Below are positions 43,570 to 51,371 of a stretch of 64,000 nucleotides of DNA, piece by piece. Source of the stretch: Roseburia zhanii. GTDB lineage: Bacteria > Bacillota > Clostridia > Lachnospirales > Lachnospiraceae. The stretch is taken from assembly GCF_014287635.1 (NCBI RefSeq), contig NZ_JACOPH010000011.1:1-64000 (forward strand), in the 5' to 3' direction. Made by a program: the position numbers and the translations under genes. The notes under the pieces are model-generated. The model saw only the letters and a program-made list of their open reading frames with translations, did not search any database and was not told the DNA's origin. How positions within the stretch are numbered: position 1 is the stretch's first letter; each line of letters starts with the position of its first letter.

Positions 43570-43605
43570 AAAAAAGAGTATGCGCCTGTTGCATACTCTT
43601 TTTTA
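43570..43605 (+). terminator. terminator inside the galactan locus
   Basis: AAAAAAGAGTATGC (43570-43583) and GCATACTCTTTTTT (43591-43604) are perfectly complementary with T and A runs. It lies between the zinc-ribbon gene and the GH53 gene, which must then rely on read-through or an unseen promoter. Confidence 0.88.
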
Positions 43606-43625
43606 AAAAAATGGGAGGAAAACAG

Positions 43626-44735
43626 ATGCAGCAGTTTATCAAAGGAGTAGACTTATCTACCTTGTTAGAAGTTTTAGCCTGTGGGGCCAAATATTATGAC
43701 CATGGACAAGAAGCAGATGTTTTAAACATCTTAAAACGCTATGATATTGATTCTGTAAGACTCAGACTTTGGAACGATCCATATTCGGCTGATGGAAAGC
43801 CATACGGAGCCGGTACAAATGATATGGATACAACCATAAAAACCGCAAAGAAGATCAAAGATGCCGGATATACATTTTTGTTTAATCTGCATTACAGTGA
43901 TTTCTGGGCAGATCCGGGAAAACAGTTTATTCCAAAAGCATGGGAAGGTATGTCAGCTGATGAATTAGAAACAGCCGTATATGAATTTACAAAAGAATCC
44001 ATGGAAAAACTGATAGAAGAAGGTGTTGCGCCGGATATGGTGCAGGTCGGAAATGAACTGTCAAACGGACTGCTCTGGCCATACGGAAAGACACCGGATT
44101 ATGACAGGATCGCAAAATTTGTAAATGCAGGTATACGTGGAGTGCGTGCCGTAGATCAGAAAGTACCGGTCATGATCCATCTGGATAATGGCGGAAATAA
44201 TGCATTATATCGGGAATGGTTCGATCATTTTATGGAGCATGGAGAAGAATTTCAGATCATCGGGCTTTCCTATTATCCATTCTGGCATGGCAGTTTAGAT
44301 GCACTTGAGCAGAATATGAATGATATTGCCGTACGTTACAATAAAGATGTAGTGGTTGCAGAAGTTTCCATGGGATTTACGATGGAAGACTATGCTGCTT
44401 ATGAAAAATTAGAACCACAGGACCGAAAAGGCTATGCAACAAAACCGGAACTTGTCGCAAAGATCGAATATCCGATGACAAAAGTGGGACAGGCGGATTT
44501 TATGCAGGACTTTATGACAAGAGTGGCAAATGTTGCGGATGATCATGGCAAAGGTTTCTATTACTGGGAACCGGCATGGATTCCGGTTGCCGGTTCCGGC
44601 TGGGCAACGAAAGAAGGACTTGCATATATCAAAGATAAAGGCCCATGTGGGAATGAGTGGGCGAATCAGGCACTCTTTGATTATGATGGAAATGCACTTC
44701 CGGCGTTGGAAGTGATTCGGGATTTTCATCATTAG
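43626..44735 (+). CDS. GH53 arabinogalactan endo-beta-1,4-galactanase
   Basis: This 369-residue clan GH-A barrel enzyme cuts beta-1,4-galactan. Seen: FIKGVDLSTLLEVLACGAKY at the N-terminus, DSVRLRLWNDPY, FLFNLHYSDFWADPGKQ, the acid/base Glu in QVGNELSNGLLWP, IIGLSYYPFWHG, the nucleophile Glu in VVVAEVSMGF and YYWEPAWIPVAG. It has neither signal peptide nor anchor, so it acts inside the cell on imported galacto-oligosaccharides, unlike the usual secreted GH53. GGGAGG sets the start at 43626. It follows the unknown 610-residue protein under the LacI-type regulator. Confidence 0.95.
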   Translation: MQQFIKGVDLSTLLEVLACGAKYYDHGQEADVLNILKRYDIDSVRLRLWNDPYSADGKPYGAGTNDMDTTIKTAKKIKDAGYTFLFNLHYSDFWADPGKQFIPKAWEGMSADELETAVYEFTKESMEKLIEEGVAPDMVQVGNELSNGLLWPYGKTPDYDRIAKFVNAGIRGVRAVDQKVPVMIHLDNGGNNALYREWFDHFMEHGEEFQIIGLSYYPFWHGSLDALEQNMNDIAVRYNKDVVVAEVSMGFTMEDYAAYEKLEPQDRKGYATKPELVAKIEYPMTKVGQADFMQDFMTRVANVADDHGKGFYYWEPAWIPVAGSGWATKEGLAYIKDKGPCGNEWANQALFDYDGNALPALEVIRDFHH

Positions 44736-44776
44736 AGAGTGGTTGGGTAAATCGGTTATGGGTTAGGTGGAAGGTT

Positions 44777-45083
44777 GTGAGCCTGTGTCGGTTTACTGGG
44801 TTGATAAACTGTCAGAGCTTCCGTATACCGCCTGCTGTTTTAAGCCCGGCTTTCTAGTGTTCCTAAACAGATGATGCCATAAGCGTTTATTTTAAAAACT
44901 GCCCCAAACTCGCCTCCCGTATAGAGAAATGTTCGGCGTTTTTGAGCTCGGACAGTGGGGGCAGTTTTTAACGCTTATGTCACCATCCGCTAAAGCACAC
45001 ACGAAAGCCGGTCAATCAAAACAGCAGGCGGTATACGGACGCTCTGACAGTTTAATTTATACAGTGGGACACAGGCAAGTTAC
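44777..45083 (-). repeat. 305-bp structured palindromic element, copy 2 (reverse)
   Basis: Read on the minus strand it has the same modules as copies 1 and 3. The outer stem is GCCTGTGTC/GACACAGGC (44781/45068). The variable stem is 44805-44841 against 45018-45054, 37 nt with one mismatch. Next come the conserved GCCCGGCTTTC and ACGAAAGCC segments, then AAAAACTGCCCC/GGGGCAGTTTTT and the conserved apical loop (GCGTTTTTGAGCTC...). There is no reading frame. Confidence 0.9.
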
Positions 45084-45236
45084 GTTTTTGTGCATAATCG
45101 ATGTTACCTCGTTATTAGCTGGTAATAGCTTGCATATATTTCAATACTTACCAGTGAAATTAAAGATTGTTACTATCTATTTAGATATACACAAAAGTTA
45201 TTCACGAACGAATCATCAGCATAAACCCAAGAAAGC
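45084..45236. other. spacer between two inverted element copies
   Basis: This 153-bp AT-rich stretch separates copies 2 and 3, whose right ends face outward. I see no gene, promoter or further repeat in it. Confidence 0.6.
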
Positions 45237-45539
45237 GTAAATTGCCTGTGGCTCAAAAGCCTAGATGAAACTGCGTCGTATCTGTAGGGCACCGGTGGTT
45301 TTTATTACCCAGCTTTCGTGTGAGCCTTAGCAGGTGATGACATAAGCGTAAAAACCGCCCCACTGTCTGAGCTCAAAACCGCAGAACATTTCACAATATA
45401 TGAGGCGAGTTTGGGGCGGTTTTTGAATAAACGCTTATGTCATCGCCTGCATAGGCACACTAGAAAGCCGGGTTAAAAACCACCGGTGCCCTACAGATAC
45501 GACGCAGTTTACTCAACACAATAAAAGCCACAGGCTCAC
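45237..45539 (+). repeat. 305-bp structured palindromic element, copy 3 (forward)
   Basis: It starts GTAAATTGCCTGTG and ends CACAGGCTCAC. The outer stem GCCTGTGGCT/AGCCACAGGC (45244-45253/45526-45535) differs from copy 1 by paired changes. The variable stem is 36 nt, 45268-45303 against 45475-45510, perfectly complementary. AAAAACCGCCCC pairs with GGGGCGGTTTTT. The apical loop starts GTCTGAGCT and includes AGGCGAG. It precedes the metH-type genes. Confidence 0.92.
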
Positions 45540-45672
45540 AACCTTCCGTTTAACTAATATGATGCATACCAAAATCCCCAAAATTCAACTTTGCAAATCC
45601 CCCCTCCTATGGTAAACTAATTCAGAGAATCAGCCCGGTAAGCTGTAGACCAGGGCAAAGGAGAAAGACAAC

Positions 45673-47451
45673 ATGCACGTAAGAGAACAGTTAAAACAGG
45701 GACGCATACTTACAGACGGAGCCATGGGAACCTATTTTGAGACAAAATATCCGGGTGAAGAACAGATGGCAGAAGCCTGCAATATAAGTGCACCCGATAA
45801 GATAAAGCAGATCCATTTAGAATATTTACAAAGCGGCGCACAACTGATCCGGACAAATACATTTGCAGCAAATACCATGTTTTTTGAAGATATCGATATG
45901 GTAAAGAAACTGATACAGGCAGGTTATCAGATTGCAGAAGAAGCAGTAGCAGAATCAGGTGGCACCGCTTTTATTGCCGCAGACATCGGCCCGATCTATG
46001 ATCCGCAGTTTCTTGGAAAAGAAGAAGTATTAAAGGAATACTATACAATCTGCGATACCTTTTTAGATTGTGGAGCAGAGATTTTTGTATTAGAAACCCA
46101 GTCAGAGTTTACCTATGTAGAAGAAGTTACAAAATATTTAAAACAGAAAAAAGATGTATTTGTGATCGTGCAGTTTTCTGTCGATAAAAACGGATATACA
46201 AGAACAGGACTTGGCATGGAACGTATCATCGAAAAAGCAGCAGCCATGGATACGATCGATGCCTATGGATTTAACTGTGGCATCGGTGCTGCACATTTGA
46301 GCAGGCTTCTTTCAAACCTTGTATTTCCGAATGATAAATTTGTCACAGCACTTCCGAATGCAGGATATCCGGTGGAACTCCGTGGAAAGATCATCTATGG
46401 AGATAATCAGGATTATTTTGTGGAAATGATGGAGCAGATCGCAGATCTTGGCATAGAGATCTTAGGAGGCTGCTGCGGAACGACACCACAATATATCAAA
46501 GGTTTAAAACAGGCAGTGAAACCACATGCATATGTGAAGAAAAAGATCGGAACGAATGCGTCTGAAGAAGGTGGACGCAAACTTCTTCCTATCGAAGCAA
46601 AGCTGAAAAAGAAAGAAAAACTCTATATCGTAGAATTAGATCCGCCATTTGATACCAATATCACAAAAGTGATGCAGGGAGCAGAAACGATCAAAGAGGC
46701 AGGCGCAGATCTGATCACTTTAGCTGATTCGCCAATGGCGAGAACCCGTATGGACGCAGGAAAATTAGCAGCAAAAGTACAGCGTGAGACCGGGATCCCG
46801 GTAATGCCGCATATCTGCTGCAGAGATAAGAACGTGATCGCCATGCGTTCCGGTATGTTAGGCGATTATGTCAATGATCTGAGATATTTTTTAGTTGTGA
46901 CAGGAGATCCGGTAGGCAGGGATGATAAAGGTGTGGTAACACCTGTTTTTGATTTCAATTCGATCCGTTTTATGGAATATCTTACCGGAATGAATCAGGA
47001 TGTATTTGCAAAAGAGCCGGTTGTCTATGCCGGTGCTTTGAATTATCATGGTGTAAATAAAGATGCGATCTGTAAAAGAGTACAGCTTAAGATGGAAAAA
47101 GGCTGCAGCATGTTTTTGACACAGCCGGTATATTCGAAAGAGGATATGGAGCGGATTGCTTATATCAAAGAAAAAACAGGAGCAAAGATCATGTGCGGGA
47201 TCATGCCGCTTGTCAGCTATAAAAATGCAATGTTTATGGCAAATGAAATGCCTGGGATACGGATACCGGAAGATATCATAGGGCGTTATCAGCCGGAAAT
47301 GACGCGGGAAGAGGCAGAAGAAACCGGAATCGCGTTAGCAGTAGAAATCGCAGATCAGATGAAAGAGATTGCAGATGGATACTATTTTATGACGCCATTT
47401 AACCGTGCAGGCATGATTGCAGAGATTATAAAGAAAGTGAAAAGATTTTAA
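45673..47451 (+). CDS. bifunctional homocysteine S-methyltransferase / methylenetetrahydrofolate reductase
   Basis: The 592-residue protein joins two enzymes of methionine synthesis. Residues 1-285 are a zinc-dependent homocysteine methyltransferase domain: ILTDGAMGTYFETKYPGEEQ, the first Cys in GFNCGIGAAH and the pair in GGCCGTTPQYI. Residues 310-592 are an MTHFR barrel (YIVELDPPFDTNITKVMQGA, LITLADSPMART, VVTGDPVG, YNAGALNYHG-like). It resembles YitJ of Bacillus. It may make methyl-THF for the next protein. No SAM riboswitch is visible upstream; a TTGCAA-16-TAAACT promoter is possible at 45591. Confidence 0.93.
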   Translation: MHVREQLKQGRILTDGAMGTYFETKYPGEEQMAEACNISAPDKIKQIHLEYLQSGAQLIRTNTFAANTMFFEDIDMVKKLIQAGYQIAEEAVAESGGTAFIAADIGPIYDPQFLGKEEVLKEYYTICDTFLDCGAEIFVLETQSEFTYVEEVTKYLKQKKDVFVIVQFSVDKNGYTRTGLGMERIIEKAAAMDTIDAYGFNCGIGAAHLSRLLSNLVFPNDKFVTALPNAGYPVELRGKIIYGDNQDYFVEMMEQIADLGIEILGGCCGTTPQYIKGLKQAVKPHAYVKKKIGTNASEEGGRKLLPIEAKLKKKEKLYIVELDPPFDTNITKVMQGAETIKEAGADLITLADSPMARTRMDAGKLAAKVQRETGIPVMPHICCRDKNVIAMRSGMLGDYVNDLRYFLVVTGDPVGRDDKGVVTPVFDFNSIRFMEYLTGMNQDVFAKEPVVYAGALNYHGVNKDAICKRVQLKMEKGCSMFLTQPVYSKEDMERIAYIKEKTGAKIMCGIMPLVSYKNAMFMANEMPGIRIPEDIIGRYQPEMTREEAEETGIALAVEIADQMKEIADGYYFMTPFNRAGMIAEIIKKVKRF

Positions 47452-47473
47452 ATCACTTTAGGAAGGAAACCAT

Positions 47474-49912
47474 ATGACGAAAAGAGAATTACGGGAACTG
47501 ATCGAGAGTCAGGCAGTCATTTTAGATGGAGCAACAGGCAGTAATTTACAGGCAGCAGGCATGAAGATGGGAGTATGCCCGGAACAGTGGATCATAGAAA
47601 ATCCAGAGGCTATTATAAAATTACAGCGTGCTTATGTAGAAGCAGGAACTAATATTTTATATGCTCCGACATTTACAGGAAACCGTATCAAGTTAGCGGA
47701 GTATGGATTAGAAGAAGAGTTAGAAGAAATGAACCGGCAGTTAGTGGCACTGTCAAAAGAAGCGGCAGCAGGACAGGCACTTGTAGCAGCCGATATTTCG
47801 ATGACCGGACAGCAGTTATATCCGATCGGGGATATGCAGTTTGAAGAACTGGTAAATATCTATAAAGAACAGGTATGGGCAGTCGAAGATGCCGGCGTGG
47901 ATCTGTATGTCGTAGAGACGATGATGAGTTTACAGGAATGTCGTGCAGCCGTTTTGGCAATCAAAGAATCCAGCAGCCGCCCGATCATGGTGAGTCTGAC
48001 ATTTGAAGAAACCGGAAGAACGCTGTTTGGTACAGATCCGGCAACAGCCGTAGTCGTATTACAGAGCCTTGGTGTCGATGTGATCGGAATCAACTGTTCC
48101 ACAGGACCGGATAAAATGGCAGAATTAGTAAAAGCCATGTACGAAGTTGCCTATGTGCCGATCCTTGTAAAACCAAATGCAGGACTGCCAAAACTTATCG
48201 ATGGAAAAACAGTTTATGATATGCAGCCACAGGAATTTGCAGATGCAATGGTGAACTTAGCAGCCTGCGGAGCCCGTGTGTTTGGTGGATGCTGTGGTAC
48301 GACACCGGCACATATCAAAGCGATGACAGAGGCGTTAAATGATGTAGAACTTCTTCCAATAAAAACAGAGCACCGCAGATTTTTAGCATCTGAACGTAAA
48401 ATGACAGAGATCTTATTAGACGGTCCGTTTACGATCGTAGGAGAGCGTATCAATCCGACAGGAAAGAAAAAATTACAGGCAGAACTTAGAGAAGGCAGTC
48501 TTTCTTTAGTCTGCGAAATGGCAGTACAGCAGGAAGAAAACGATGCAGCAATCCTTGATATCAATATGGGAATGAACGGAATTGATGAAAAAGCCATGAT
48601 GTTAGATACGATTTACGAAGTATCTTCTACCGTAGATCTGCCGCTTTGTATTGATTCAAGCCATGTCGATATCATTGAAGCTGCACTTCGTATCTATCCG
48701 GGAAGGGCATTGATCAATTCGATTTCCTTAGAAAAAGAAAAATTTGAGAATTTAATCCCAATCGCAAAAAAATACGGTGCAATGTTCATTTTACTTCCTT
48801 TATCAGATGAGGGACTGCCGGAAAATAAAGAAGAAAAGCATAAGATCATAGAAACGATCGTTGCGGCAGCAGAAGAATCCGGAATGGTGCGGGAAGATAT
48901 TATCGTAGACGGCCTTGTGGCAACGGTAGGTGCAAATCCAAACGCAGCCGTTGAATGTTTAGAAACGATCGCATATTGTAAAGAGAACCGTCTGGCAACG
49001 ATCTGTGGACTGTCAAATATTTCTTTTGGACTGCCGGAGAGAAGCTGCATCAATACCGCATTTTTAACAGCAGCGATCACAAGAGGACTGACAATGGCGA
49101 TCGCAAATCCGGCACAGGAAGCCTTGGTAGATGCAGCTTATGCAGCCGATCTTTTATTGAATAAAGAAGGTGCGGCAATCCGCTATATCAATCGTGCGAA
49201 TAAGAAAAAAGTACCGGAAAAATCCTCGGCGGCAGATGTTAATGCAGATAAAACAGCAGGACAGTCAGAGCAGGTGACTCCGAAAAAACGTGTGTTTGAC
49301 TGTGTTGTAGATGGCAATAAGGGCAGGGTATTAAGCGAAGTGGATAAGGCATTAGAAGCAGGAGAACTCCCGGAAGTCATTATCAGTGACAGCCTGATCC
49401 CGGCGATCAACCGGGTAGGTGAACTGTTTGAACAGCAGATATATTTTCTGCCACAGCTGATTTCATCCGCAGGCACGATGCAGAAAGCAATCACTTATTT
49501 AGAGCCGAAGATCAAGCGGGATGAAAACGCCGTAGAAAAAGCCACGATCATTATGGCAACCGTCGAAGGGGATATTCATGATATCGGTAAGAATTTAGTT
49601 GTTCTGATGTTGAAAAACTACGGATACCGTGTCCTTGACCTTGGAAAAGATGTGGCAGCAGATACGATCGTTGACACAGCCATCAAAGAACATGCACAGA
49701 TCATTGGATTGTCAGCACTTATGACGACCACAATGATGCGTATGAAAGATGTGGTGGAACTTGCAAAAGAAAGAGGCTGTAAGAGCCAGATCGTCATTGG
49801 CGGGGCAGCCGTTACGGAAAGTTTTGCAGAGGAGATCGGAGCAGACGGTTATTCCAAAGATGCAGCCGACTGCGTACGGTTAGTCGCAAGGCTGTTAGGA
49901 GAAGAAGTGTAA
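47474..49912 (+). CDS. metH: cobalamin-dependent methionine synthase lacking the reactivation domain
   Basis: The 812-residue protein has a homocysteine-binding domain (1-290; Cys in GINCSTGPDKM and GGCCGTTPAHI), a pterin-binding barrel (about 310-570; TIVGERINPTGKKKLQAEL, DINMGMNGIDE, CIDSSHVDIIEAAL), then a B12 cap and binding region (610-812) with DIHDIGKNLV carrying the cobalt-ligand His and IVIGGAAVTESFAEEIGADG. The C-terminal AdoMet-reactivation domain of E. coli MetH (about 1227 residues) is missing, as in many anaerobes that use a separate activator. It lies 22 nt after the MTHFR fusion gene, forming a two-gene methionine operon. Confidence 0.95.
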   Translation: MTKRELRELIESQAVILDGATGSNLQAAGMKMGVCPEQWIIENPEAIIKLQRAYVEAGTNILYAPTFTGNRIKLAEYGLEEELEEMNRQLVALSKEAAAGQALVAADISMTGQQLYPIGDMQFEELVNIYKEQVWAVEDAGVDLYVVETMMSLQECRAAVLAIKESSSRPIMVSLTFEETGRTLFGTDPATAVVVLQSLGVDVIGINCSTGPDKMAELVKAMYEVAYVPILVKPNAGLPKLIDGKTVYDMQPQEFADAMVNLAACGARVFGGCCGTTPAHIKAMTEALNDVELLPIKTEHRRFLASERKMTEILLDGPFTIVGERINPTGKKKLQAELREGSLSLVCEMAVQQEENDAAILDINMGMNGIDEKAMMLDTIYEVSSTVDLPLCIDSSHVDIIEAALRIYPGRALINSISLEKEKFENLIPIAKKYGAMFILLPLSDEGLPENKEEKHKIIETIVAAAEESGMVREDIIVDGLVATVGANPNAAVECLETIAYCKENRLATICGLSNISFGLPERSCINTAFLTAAITRGLTMAIANPAQEALVDAAYAADLLLNKEGAAIRYINRANKKKVPEKSSAADVNADKTAGQSEQVTPKKRVFDCVVDGNKGRVLSEVDKALEAGELPEVIISDSLIPAINRVGELFEQQIYFLPQLISSAGTMQKAITYLEPKIKRDENAVEKATIIMATVEGDIHDIGKNLVVLMLKNYGYRVLDLGKDVAADTIVDTAIKEHAQIIGLSALMTTTMMRMKDVVELAKERGCKSQIVIGGAAVTESFAEEIGADGYSKDAADCVRLVARLLGEEV

Positions 49913-49952
49913 TTTTATTTTGGATTTTTTTTAGTGCAAATGGTCTATAGTC

Positions 49953-49980
49953 TTGCTTTTTATTAGAAAGTGTATACAAT
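49953..49980 (+). promoter_or_regulatory. probable promoter of pta
   Basis: TTGCTT (49953-49958), 16 nt, TACAAT (49975-49980), about 65 nt before the start codon. Confidence 0.5.
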
Positions 49981-50045
49981 GTAACTTAGAACGTAACTGA
50001 ATAGTTGCATTATGAAAATAAAAACATAGAGGAGAAAGATATACA

Positions 50046-51029
50046 ATGTATGGATTTGGAGATTTAATCGCAATCTTAAAAAAGAGCCCGAAAAAAATTG
50101 TTTTCACAGAGGGAACAGATGCACGTATCTTAGAGGCAGCTTCCCGTTTATTAGCAAGTAATTTCTTAAAACCGATCTTAGTTGGAAAGGAAGAAGAGAT
50201 CATTGCTGCATCAGAAGAAAGCGGATTTAATATCCGTGGAGCAGAGATCATCGATCCTCTGAAGTTTGACAGATTAGATGAGATGATAGATATGTTCTGT
50301 GAACTGCGTAAGAGCAAAGGAGTTACAAAAGAGCAGGCAAGAGGAATCTTATCACAGGCCAATTATTTTGGAACAATGTTAGTAAAAATGGGAATCGCAG
50401 ATGCACTTTTAGGTGGAGCAACTTATTCTACAGCAGATACCGTACGTCCGGCATTACAGCTGATCAAGACAAAACCGGGCAACAGCATTGTATCGTCTGT
50501 ATTTATCATGGTTCGTGCAAGGGCAACCGGTGATAACGAAGTACTTGCAATGGCAGACTGTGCGATCAATATTCATCCAAACGAGGACGAATTAGCAGAG
50601 ATCGCAACAGAAGCAGCAGAGTGTGCAAAGATCTTTGGTGTTGATCCGAAGGTTGCATTCTTAAGCTATTCTACATTTGGTTCCGGAAAAGGTGAAGATG
50701 TAGATAAGATGCGTAATGCAGCAGCAAAAGCGAAATTAAGAGCACCGGAACTTCAGGTTGAAGGTGAGTTACAGTTTGATGCAGCCGTTTCTCCAAGAGT
50801 TGCACGTACAAAATGCCCGGATTCAGCAGTTGCAGGACATGCAAATACATTTGTATTCCCTGATATCAATGCAGGTAATATCGGTTACAAAATCGCACAG
50901 CGTTTAGGCGGTTTTGAAGCATATGGCCCAATCTTATTAGGATTAAATGCACCGATCAATGACCTTTCCCGTGGATGCAATGCTTCAGAAGTATACTCCA
51001 TGGCGATCATTACAGCAGCATTGGCATAA
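50046..51029 (+). CDS. pta: phosphate acetyltransferase
   Basis: This 327-residue PTA/PTB-family enzyme converts acetyl-CoA to acetyl phosphate. The sequence shows KKIVFTEGTDARILEAASRL near the N-terminus, GGATYSTADTVRPALQLIKT, SSVFIMVRA, VAFLSYSTFGSGKGEDVDKM and NTFVFPDINAGNIGYKIAQRL near the end, the phosphate/CoA site of Pta. It is of the short, single-domain type. GAGGAGAAAGATATACA precedes the ATG. The usual partner, acetate kinase, is not in the window. It is followed by a promoter and two tRNA genes. Confidence 0.95.
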   Translation: MYGFGDLIAILKKSPKKIVFTEGTDARILEAASRLLASNFLKPILVGKEEEIIAASEESGFNIRGAEIIDPLKFDRLDEMIDMFCELRKSKGVTKEQARGILSQANYFGTMLVKMGIADALLGGATYSTADTVRPALQLIKTKPGNSIVSSVFIMVRARATGDNEVLAMADCAINIHPNEDELAEIATEAAECAKIFGVDPKVAFLSYSTFGSGKGEDVDKMRNAAAKAKLRAPELQVEGELQFDAAVSPRVARTKCPDSAVAGHANTFVFPDINAGNIGYKIAQRLGGFEAYGPILLGLNAPINDLSRGCNASEVYSMAIITAALA

Positions 51030-51036
51030 AAAATAC

Positions 51037-51066
51037 TTGACATATACAGACAAACTGTTATATAAT
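51037..51066 (+). promoter_or_regulatory. promoter of the tRNA-Val/tRNA-Met transcript
   Basis: TTGACA (51037-51042), 18 nt, TATAAT (51061-51066). A hairpin GCAGGTT/AACCTGC (51073-51090) precedes the first tRNA and may aid 5' processing. Confidence 0.8.
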
Positions 51067-51097
51067 AATCGAGCAGGTTCCAAAACCTGCTTCATAT

Positions 51098-51170
51098 GGG
51101 ATCTTAGCTCAGCTGGGAGAGCATCTGCCTTACAAGCAGAGGGTCACAGGTTCGAGCCCTGTAGGTCCCA
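51098..51170 (+). tRNA. tRNA-Val (anticodon TAC)
   Basis: This 73-nt cloverleaf has acceptor GGGATCT/AGGTCCC with one G-U pair, a D arm GCTCAGCTGGGAGAGC, an anticodon loop CTTACAA with TAC, a T arm ACAGGTTCGAGCCCTGT and discriminator A. CCA is not encoded. Confidence 0.97.
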
Positions 51171-51179
51171 TATATTTAT

Positions 51180-51253
51180 GGCGGAATAGCTCAGTTGGCT
51201 AGAGCACACGGTTCATACCCGTGGTGTCGAGAGTTCAAATCTCCCTTCCGCTA
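51180..51253 (+). tRNA. tRNA-Met, elongator (anticodon CAT)
   Basis: This 74-nt cloverleaf has acceptor GGCGGAA/TTCCGCT with a G-U first pair, a D arm GCTCAGTTGGCTAGAGC, an anticodon loop TTCATAC, a T arm GAGTTCAAATCTC and discriminator A. It matches the elongator pattern of Firmicutes rather than initiator tRNA, which has a GGG/CCC anticodon stem. CCA is not encoded. Confidence 0.93.
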
Positions 51254-51266
51254 CTATTCGTAAGAT

Positions 51267-51303
51267 ACCGGAATTGCTATTATGGCAGTTCCGGTTTTTT
51301 TCA
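51267..51303 (+). terminator. terminator after the tRNA genes
   Basis: ACCGGAATTGC (51267-51277) and GGCAGTTCCGGT (51284-51295) pair with one wobble, followed by a run of T. Confidence 0.88.
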
Positions 51304-51371
51304 TCCTATTATATGAATACTCCAATGCATCCTTTTTTCTTTGTTATATTTCATAAGGACGGTGATCAATT

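Noticed and set aside
44929..45240. 103-codon open frame between the galactanase and methionine genes
   Set aside because: It runs through the 305-bp palindromic element and the spacer; it has no ribosome site and similar frames are not kept in the other two copies.
10841..45539. Reading the palindromic elements as integron attC sites or as transposon ends
   Set aside because: No attC consensus ends were seen, and no target duplication could be found at any of the three copies.
45600..45672. SAM or cobalamin riboswitch before the methionine operon
   Set aside because: The 5' region is too short and has none of the conserved S-box or B12-box sequences.
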